Origin: Nitrospirota bacterium | Lineage (GTDB): Bacteria; Nitrospinota_A; UBA7883; JACRGQ01 | Direction: 5' to 3' | Length of the DNA: 64,000 nucleotides | Assembly (NCBI GenBank): GCA_024275955.1 | Contig: JAJRYD010000031.1 | Span: 31,150-95,149, forward strand | Shown: positions 58,745-64,000 of the stretch, in pieces | How the letters are laid out: the number at the start of each line of letters is the position of its first letter | Numbering within the stretch: the first letter of the stretch is position 1 | Program-made: the position numbers and the translations under genes | The notes under the pieces: generated by a model | Databases searched by the model: none | Told to the model about the DNA's origin: nothing | What the model saw: only the letters and a program-made list of their open reading frames with translations

Positions 58745-60139
58745 CTAAATGTCGGTGCCTCTATGCCCTTCTTTGCGTGAAAGGAGGCCGAGGTATCTGG
58801 TGTCGGATGCCCTTAATTTTTCCGAGATCATACCGGAGAGGCTTCTGTAAAGCTTGAGACAGAGCTGTGGGTTCGAGTTTCGTAGCACTGTTTCGTTTAT
58901 TGCCAGTACTGTGGTTTCCTCTCTCGAAATAACGGAAGCCGAGCGCGGCAGTTTGTCTATTATAGCCATTTCGCCAAAGCAGTCTCCGGCGATTAGCTGA
59001 ATCACTTCTATGGTGCTTCCGTTATTCTCTTTTGTAACGGCTACTTTGCCTTTGAGGATTACATACATCTTTGCTCCGGACGTTCCTTCCTGAACGATTA
59101 CCTCGTCTTTCTGGTATTTTTCTCTTATCGAAAGGAGGAATATGTTGAACAGCTCATCTTCAGTGAAGTCTCTGAAAAAGAGGTAGTTTTCCCGTAGCTG
59201 ATTGATAATCTTAAGCTGGTTGACGGAGAACGCCCCCGAAGCGTTTGGGCTTGCCTCTTCTTTTTTCTTTTCTATCCTGTTTAGGTAGAGTTCCAGAGCG
59301 TCCGAGAATTCTTCCGCGCTTGAGTACCTATCGTCGGTATTTTTTTCAAGAGCTTTGTGTATTATTTTGTCAAGTTCGCTGTCGGTTTTGGCTGTCGATG
59401 AGAGCTTTTCCGGCTCTTTTTTTACAATGTTTCTTATGACATCTTTTAGCGTCGCTCCCGCGAACGGTTTATTGCCGGATATCCATTCGTACGCAAGAAC
59501 GCCAAGGGCGAAAACGTCGGATCTTTGATCCATCTCCTTTCCCCGTATCTGTTCCGGCGACATATAGTGCGGGGTTCCCAGTATTACCCCTTTTTCTTCG
59601 TCTTCCGTCTCGGTATTTCTGGTATCTGCGGAGCTGTCTTTCATCCGGGCTATGCCGAAGTCCATTATTTTCGGCGAGCTGTTTTTCATTATCATTATAT
59701 TCGCTGGTTTTATATCTCTATTAAGCACTCCCCTCTGGTTGGCGTAATGCAGTCCGCGCGCGATCATCGAAAGTAGCTTTAGTATCGCGTCCAAAGAGAG
59801 CTTCTTTTTGCCTTTTATGAAATCTTTTATCGTTTCTCCAGCGACATATTCCATAACAAGGAAGGGGTACTTTCCGTCTATCCCCATGTCGTATATGGAG
59901 GTTATATGCGAGTGGCTCAGCTTTCCGATTATTTTGGCCTCCTTGAAAAAGAGGTCGATAGACTTTTGCTGTTCTTCCTGCGTGTCTATGTTGTCGAAGC
60001 GGATTGATTTTACGGCGACTTTGCGGTCTATCATTTCGTCGTGGGCGAGGTAAACTACTCCCATCGCGCCCTGTCCGAGCTTTTTTTCTACCCTGTATCT
60101 TCCAATTATCTTGGGAAGCTTTTCTTCCATAAAAGTCAA
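58745..60139 (-). CDS. Ser/Thr protein kinase with cNMP-binding domain
   Basis: A 464-residue Hanks-type kinase. Kinase motifs are GQGAMGVVY near residue 22, catalytic lysine VAVKSI, NRDIKPANIMIM (HRD with H changed to N, near residue 140), MDFGIARM and SPEQIRGKEMDQRSDVFALG. The C-terminal domain (about 315-445) is a cyclic-nucleotide-binding fold, with GDCFGEMAIIDKLPRSASV as phosphate-binding cassette. No membrane segment is present, so it is cytoplasmic and may be controlled by cAMP or cGMP. It lies divergent from the oppF-like gene. Confidence 0.9.
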   Translation of the reverse strand: MTFMEEKLPKIIGRYRVEKKLGQGAMGVVYLAHDEMIDRKVAVKSIRFDNIDTQEEQQKSIDLFFKEAKIIGKLSHSHITSIYDMGIDGKYPFLVMEYVAGETIKDFIKGKKKLSLDAILKLLSMIARGLHYANQRGVLNRDIKPANIMIMKNSSPKIMDFGIARMKDSSADTRNTETEDEEKGVILGTPHYMSPEQIRGKEMDQRSDVFALGVLAYEWISGNKPFAGATLKDVIRNIVKKEPEKLSSTAKTDSELDKIIHKALEKNTDDRYSSAEEFSDALELYLNRIEKKKEEASPNASGAFSVNQLKIINQLRENYLFFRDFTEDELFNIFLLSIREKYQKDEVIVQEGTSGAKMYVILKGKVAVTKENNGSTIEVIQLIAGDCFGEMAIIDKLPRSASVISREETTVLAINETVLRNSNPQLCLKLYRSLSGMISEKLRASDTRYLGLLSRKEGHRGTDI

Positions 60140-60282
60140 ACGCCGTATAAGTTTTTAAACATAAGGGACATTCCATTTTTTGGCATGCCCCAAAACCGCC
60201 ACCATTATATGGATAAATTTTCCATAACGCCATTTTTTCATCTGAATCGTTGTAATAGAAAATAGGCGGTTATAATGTCTGG

Positions 60283-61257
60283 GTGAATAATAATACGCTG
60301 GTAGAGGTCAACCATCTTAAAACATGGTTCCCTATTCATTCCGGTATTTTTGCCAAGAAGACAGGGGATGTGAGGGCGGTGGACGATGTATCTTTCAAAA
60401 TAGCCAACGGAGAGACGCTTGGGCTTGTGGGTGAATCCGGTTGCGGCAAAACGACGCTTGGCCGTTCCATTCTTCGTCTCATAGAGCCTACTTGGGGGGA
60501 AGTAAAGTTTGAAGGCAAGGATATCTTGTCTCTCGGCAAGTCAGACCTGCGGGCTATGAGAAAAAAGATGCAGATAATTTTTCAGGATCCTTTCGCCTCC
60601 CTAAACCCGAGGATGACAGTGGGGAAGATTGTCGCCGAACCGCTTAGCATACATAGGGTGGCAAAAGGTTTAGAGCTTGACGATATGGTCGCCTCGCTTT
60701 TAAGCGATGTCGGCTTAAGGCCGGAACATGCGTCTAGATACCCGCACGAGTTTAGCGGAGGCCAGCGTCAGAGGATAGGTATAGCAAGGGCGCTTGCTTT
60801 AAAGCCTAAATTTATCGTAGGGGACGAGCCGGTCTCGGCGCTTGATGTTTCGGTTCAGGCACAGGTGCTAAACCTTATGGCGAAGCTAAAAGAGGATATG
60901 GGGATAGCGTATCTCTTTATTTCCCACGATCTATCGGTAATAAGACATATTTCAGACCGTGTAGCGGTTATGTATCTTGGAAAGATAGTGGAAGAGGCCG
61001 CCCGCGAAGAGCTTTTTTCAAACCCTGTACACCCTTACACGCAAGCACTTATGGAGGCGGCGCCAAAGACGGTTCCATGTGGCAAGAGAAAAAGGATAAT
61101 TCTTGGGGGCGATATCCCTTCTCCCGCCAATCCGCCGTCCGGCTGTTATTTTCATACAAGATGTCCGGTAAAGGTGAACGATTGCGAATCAATATCGCAG
61201 AGCCTAAAGGAGGTTAAACAGGGACACCGCGCCGCATGTATGGTGAAAGCGCCGTAA
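60283..61257 (+). CDS. Oligopeptide/dipeptide ABC transporter ATPase
   Basis: A 324-residue ABC ATPase of the OppF/DppF type. Walker [10 protein letters not shown] near residue 52, the signature [17 protein letters not shown] near residue 154, Walker [14 protein letters not shown] and the C-terminal oligo-HPY tail ([13 protein letters not shown] and CESI) are clear. It starts at GTG (60283). The rest of the transporter is not in the window. It lies one base before the LarA-like gene. Confidence 0.9.
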   Translation: MNNNTLVEVNHLKTWFPIHSGIFAKKTGDVRAVDDVSFKIANGETLGLVGESGCGKTTLGRSILRLIEPTWGEVKFEGKDILSLGKSDLRAMRKKMQIIFQDPFASLNPRMTVGKIVAEPLSIHRVAKGLELDDMVASLLSDVGLRPEHASRYPHEFSGGQRQRIGIARALALKPKFIVGDEPVSALDVSVQAQVLNLMAKLKEDMGIAYLFISHDLSVIRHISDRVAVMYLGKIVEEAAREELFSNPVHPYTQALMEAAPKTVPCGKRKRIILGGDIPSPANPPSGCYFHTRCPVKVNDCESISQSLKEVKQGHRAACMVKAP

Positions 61258-61258
61258 C

Positions 61259-62509
61259 GTGGAGCTAAAGCTTAAATATGGGCGAAGGGCGGTAACCGCC
61301 GACACCCCCAAAGAGTGGAAGCTGGAAGAAATAGCTGTTAAAAAGCTGGCCCCGCTCCCATCTCCGGCCGCCAGTCTAACCTCTTTTTTTGATAATCCTG
61401 CCGGCGGCGAGCGGTTTGACGCTGTTTTTTCCGGCAAAAATAGCGTCGCGATAGTTGTTCCCGATAAAACCAGAAAAGCGGGAACCGACATCATTTTGCC
61501 TCTGGTACTTAACCGGCTTATGCGCCTCGGCATAAGCGCCAATAGCATTACAGTGGTTTTCGCCAACGGCATTCACCCGGAGCAGACAGACGACGAGAGA
61601 AGGTTGATAGTAGGCACCGCTCTGTTTAAAAAACATAGATGTGTAGACCACGATTCAAAATCAAAAGATCTTGTAGAAATCGGCTCTATCTGCGGGAAAC
61701 CGTTTCGTATAAACCGTCATTTGGCGTTGGCGGATGGCGTTATCGTTATCGGCTTGGTAAAACAGCATTATCTCGCTGGGTTTGGAGGCGGACGTAAAGC
61801 TATAATGCCGGGAGTAAGTTCTTACGAAAATTGTATAGACTTTAATAAGCTTTGCCTTAGCGAAACTGGTGCCGGAAGAGACCCTAACAGCTCAAGAGGG
61901 CAGTTGGAAGGGAACCGAATGCACGAACTATCTACAGAGGCGGCAAGAACCGCCGGTGTCGATTTTCTTTTTAATACTGTCTCCAACGAAAAAGGGGAAC
62001 TGCTCTTTTTGAACGGAGGAGATCTCGAAAAGTCGTTCAATGAGGCTGTAGCTTTTACGGAAAAAGAAGCTGATGTTCCGCTAAAAAAAGAGGCCGATAT
62101 AGTTATCGCGTCCTGCGGGGGCTATCCTTACGATGTTAATTTTATACAGTCGCATAAATCGCTCGATACCGCTTGCCGCGCGTTAAAGCCGGGCGGAACG
62201 GTAATATTGCTCGCGGAGTGCCGCGATGGGGCAGGTAATGAAGATTTTATAAGATGGTTCGATTTCGGCTCAGTCGAGGCGATAGATAGAGAGCTTCGGA
62301 AAAACTTTGCCATTAACGGCCAGACTGCGATGGCGACATTAGAGAAAAGCTCTTCCTCTAAAGTTTTTTTCCTTTCAATGCTTCATCCGGAAGATGTAGT
62401 TAAAATGGGCATAGTTCCTATCAAAAGCTTTCAGGATGGCGTTAATATCTGCGCTGGGTTTGCCGGAAAACCGATAGTAAAGGTGATAAGGGAAGCCGGG
62501 GTTATCTGA
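61259..62509 (+). CDS. LarA-family protein (nickel-pincer racemase/epimerase)
   Basis: A 416-residue protein matching LarA (DUF2088). It begins at GTG one base after the ABC ATPase stop. ANGIHPEQTDDERR near residue 102 and VKQHYLAGFGGGRKAIMPG near residue 164 carry the His and Lys ligands/catalytic residues of the nickel-pincer enzyme. LarA family members racemise lactate or other 2-hydroxy acids; the substrate here is unknown. No larB, larC or larE is in the window to supply the cofactor. Confidence 0.8.
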   Translation: MELKLKYGRRAVTADTPKEWKLEEIAVKKLAPLPSPAASLTSFFDNPAGGERFDAVFSGKNSVAIVVPDKTRKAGTDIILPLVLNRLMRLGISANSITVVFANGIHPEQTDDERRLIVGTALFKKHRCVDHDSKSKDLVEIGSICGKPFRINRHLALADGVIVIGLVKQHYLAGFGGGRKAIMPGVSSYENCIDFNKLCLSETGAGRDPNSSRGQLEGNRMHELSTEAARTAGVDFLFNTVSNEKGELLFLNGGDLEKSFNEAVAFTEKEADVPLKKEADIVIASCGGYPYDVNFIQSHKSLDTACRALKPGGTVILLAECRDGAGNEDFIRWFDFGSVEAIDRELRKNFAINGQTAMATLEKSSSSKVFFLSMLHPEDVVKMGIVPIKSFQDGVNICAGFAGKPIVKVIREAGVI

Positions 62510-62600
62510 CAGCTTTACCTGTTTTAAAAAGCGGTTCGGCAGTTTTTTGATTCTTGGCTGTTGCTTTTGCTTTGAAATTCGATTAGAAACTTAGCACATA

Positions 62601-63488
62601 ATGAATAGTTCACAAATTAGTCCAGACGACAAGAGAGGCCTCATCTGGTTTCTGGTTATTACGTTTGGGTTCACATATTCGGTTTTGTTCGCGCTATGGT
62701 TGCGGGATGTATCTCTGGTCGAAAAGCATCCGCTGTACGCGCATTTCACGCTCGCTTTCGCGATATTTGCTCCGGGTGTAGTGGCGTATGTCGTTAGAGA
62801 AAAATTTTGCGGCGGCGTTAATCTGGATAAAGACCTCGCAGTAGGCGATTACCGCAACTACATAAAGGTTTACTTCGGCGTTCCGCTTGTGTTTGCCGTC
62901 GTGTACGGGCTAACAGCCCTTTTTGTGGCCGACCCCGATGCTACTACCATCGTTAGCAAAGAATGGGACGAGAAAACCAGAGCGGCAGGGCCTCTTTGGA
63001 AATATGCGAATACGGCGATTCTGGTTTCTCTCACTACCGGCCCTATTATAAGCGGGTTGCATGCCGTTGGACAGGAATACGGATGGAGAGGCTACCTGCT
63101 TGAAACGCTGTTACCGCTTGGAAAAAGAAAGGCTGTGATTATCTCCAGCGCTATATGGGGGCTTTGGTACGGCCCGTTTGTGCTTTTGGGGCTACATTAC
63201 CAAGAGGGCAGCCTTCTACTTGGAACCCTCTTTTTTGCACTGCTTATTATGCTTTTGGGAATCTGTCTTGGCTATCTAAAGATAGTGTCCGGTAGCATAA
63301 TTCTAACTTCGTTTGCCCACGGCGCTTTCAATGCCCAGCTGTATGGCGGATGGACTATCTACTTTCCAAACCTCGACCCGATAGCTGGAGGGATAACAGG
63401 TCTGCCTGGCTTACTGGTTTTTTTGATCTTGGCTTTATTTCTACTATCTAGAAAATCAATGGGCGAAAACAGCGAAAACAAGCAATAG
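62601..63488 (+). CDS. CPBP intramembrane metalloprotease
   Basis: A 295-residue integral membrane protein with about eight hydrophobic segments. The CAAX/CPBP signature is GQEYGWRGYLLETLLP near residue 155 (family E-E-x3-R, with the first E replaced by Q), followed by WGLWYGPFVLLG and FAHGAFNAQL with the His. The Q change may alter activity. Substrate is unknown. The gene stands alone. Confidence 0.8.
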   Translation: MNSSQISPDDKRGLIWFLVITFGFTYSVLFALWLRDVSLVEKHPLYAHFTLAFAIFAPGVVAYVVREKFCGGVNLDKDLAVGDYRNYIKVYFGVPLVFAVVYGLTALFVADPDATTIVSKEWDEKTRAAGPLWKYANTAILVSLTTGPIISGLHAVGQEYGWRGYLLETLLPLGKRKAVIISSAIWGLWYGPFVLLGLHYQEGSLLLGTLFFALLIMLLGICLGYLKIVSGSIILTSFAHGAFNAQLYGGWTIYFPNLDPIAGGITGLPGLLVFLILALFLLSRKSMGENSENKQ

Positions 63489-63671
63489 TCTTTATTATTC
63501 TGGTTGTTATAGGCTTTTCTTTTGTTTTTCATCATTTTATCTGCCGCGCCACTTTGCTGTTTTTATATGCTGCTTAAAATCGGCTCTTTTCTTTTTATCT
63601 AGTTATGTGTATAAGATAGGGCTAATCTGTCAGTGTCTGCTTTATTAAGGTTTTCATAGGGAGTGAGGGGT

Positions 63672-63848
63672 ATGGAATCTAACGAATCTGGTGAGAAAAG
63701 ATCATATTGGATGGTTTTTTACGACGATATATATCTGCTATTTTTTCTTAGCGCGGCTATAACATTCATCTTGTACACAGTCTGGGGTCTTATCGAGTTG
63801 GGAACAGTTCCTATCTCGCCGTACATAACGGCTGGCGACGGTAGCTGA
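63672..63848 (+). CDS. Small single-pass membrane protein
   Basis: A 58-residue protein with one membrane segment (DIYLLFFLSAAITFILYTVWGLIE, residues about 19-42) and a short polar end. The ATG at 63672 has AGGGAGTGAGG upstream. It lies 96 bases before the gene cut at the window edge. It might be a small respiratory-complex subunit, but that is only a guess. Confidence 0.5.
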   Translation: MESNESGEKRSYWMVFYDDIYLLFFLSAAITFILYTVWGLIELGTVPISPYITAGDGS

Positions 63849-63944
63849 ACCCTGAATCTTTACGAGGCTAGTAGATAAGGTGCTGATGGTAGAGGATGTT
63901 TCTTCCATCGTTTATAAACGGTCAGGAATCTGGGGGGATAGATA

Positions 63945-64000
63945 ATGGGCATTAGTGCTCTTGAACATAACTGGTGGGCGGAACCGCTAGACAAGCATGA
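63945..64000 (+). CDS. Start of a gene cut by the window edge
   Basis: An open frame starts at ATG 63945 after GGGGGGATAG and continues past the end. The first 18 residues (MGISALEHNWWAEPLDKH) include two tryptophans typical of some membrane oxidase starts. Too little is present to assign. Confidence 0.4.
   Translation, partial: MGISALEHNWWAEPLDKH

Noticed and set aside
1-64000. CRISPR array, prophage or full insertion sequence
   Set aside because: No regular direct-repeat array, phage structural genes or transposase ORF could be found; the only mobile elements seen are the small non-coding repeats.

Overview
The window reads as a chromosomal segment of a free-living, flagellated, respiring Gram-negative bacterium of moderate G+C. 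Evidence for a double membrane and motility includes lipoprotein signal peptidase, a LapA/LapB-like fusion, an outer-membrane barrel, TlpA, CPBP protease, chemotaxis genes and a sigma-28-like promoter. The gene mix (CheX, BshC-like, DUF1538 pair, RqcH, LarA-like, TIGR01977-type cysteine desulfurase plus DUF3343) fits a deep-branching or deltaproteobacteria-like lineage, but I cannot name the phylum from sequence alone. Nearly every intergenic gap of more than 300 bases is rich in short hairpins or holds a small repeat.

Layout. 0-4.4 kb: ileS end, lspA, two FliX-like proteins behind a sigma-28-like promoter, two secreted proteins, a DUF1573 protein. 4.5-9.9 kb: chemotaxis operon cheX-cheA-cheB-(decayed parA)-cheW. 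10-12.8 kb: GT2 glycosyltransferase, PIG-L deacetylase, BshC-like protein (bacillithiol-like thiol chemistry?). 12.9-17.6 kb: PAS/GGDEF/EAL protein, then a reverse-strand sigma factor encoded in two overlapping ORFs with a membrane anti-sigma-like partner. 18-25.4 kb: MTA phosphorylase, BatC-like TPR, Ppx, GHMP kinase, and an operon of alpha/beta hydrolase, two DUF1538 membrane proteins (one frameshifted in an A7 tract), PII-like, CBS and a PQ-loop protein that appears to start at ATT. 25.8-31 kb: proB-proA-nadD-rsfS-dksA-like-lapAB fusion. 31.4-39.2 kb (reverse): small sulfite reductase, hisS, zapA, pheT, pheS, rplT, rpmI, infC, tRNA-Val. 39.7-43.1 kb: queH, a receiver-histidine kinase, radA. 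43.2-46.3 kb: a copper-handling operon ending in a Csp1-like storage protein. 47-48.3 kb: PHP phosphoesterase and a TPR protein. 48.3-50.3 kb: an AT-rich accessory island (broken hicA, hicB, a MerR-like HTH/coiled-coil protein, a DUF4258-like protein, a lone Mrr_N domain). 50.4-58.7 kb (reverse): hemC, hemA, DUF3343, cysteine desulfurase, ribF, rqcH, a dicarboxylate symporter, receiver-TPR; then a Ser/Thr kinase-cNMP fusion. 60.3-64 kb: oppF-like ATPase, LarA-like, CPBP protease, a 58-aa membrane protein and the start of a gene cut by the window edge.

The main novelty is structural. Six copies of a ~129-bp non-coding element with imperfect 12-bp terminal inverted repeats, four of them flanked by matching 5-bp duplications, make a clear MITE family; a second, hairpin-bearing repeat occurs in three islands. 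Several genes carry single-base lesions or unusual starts (parA, hicA, the DUF1538 gene at A7, the split sigma factor at T6, the ATT-start PQ-loop gene). They suggest a genome with active small-element traffic and gene erosion, or frameshift-based expression in two of the cases.
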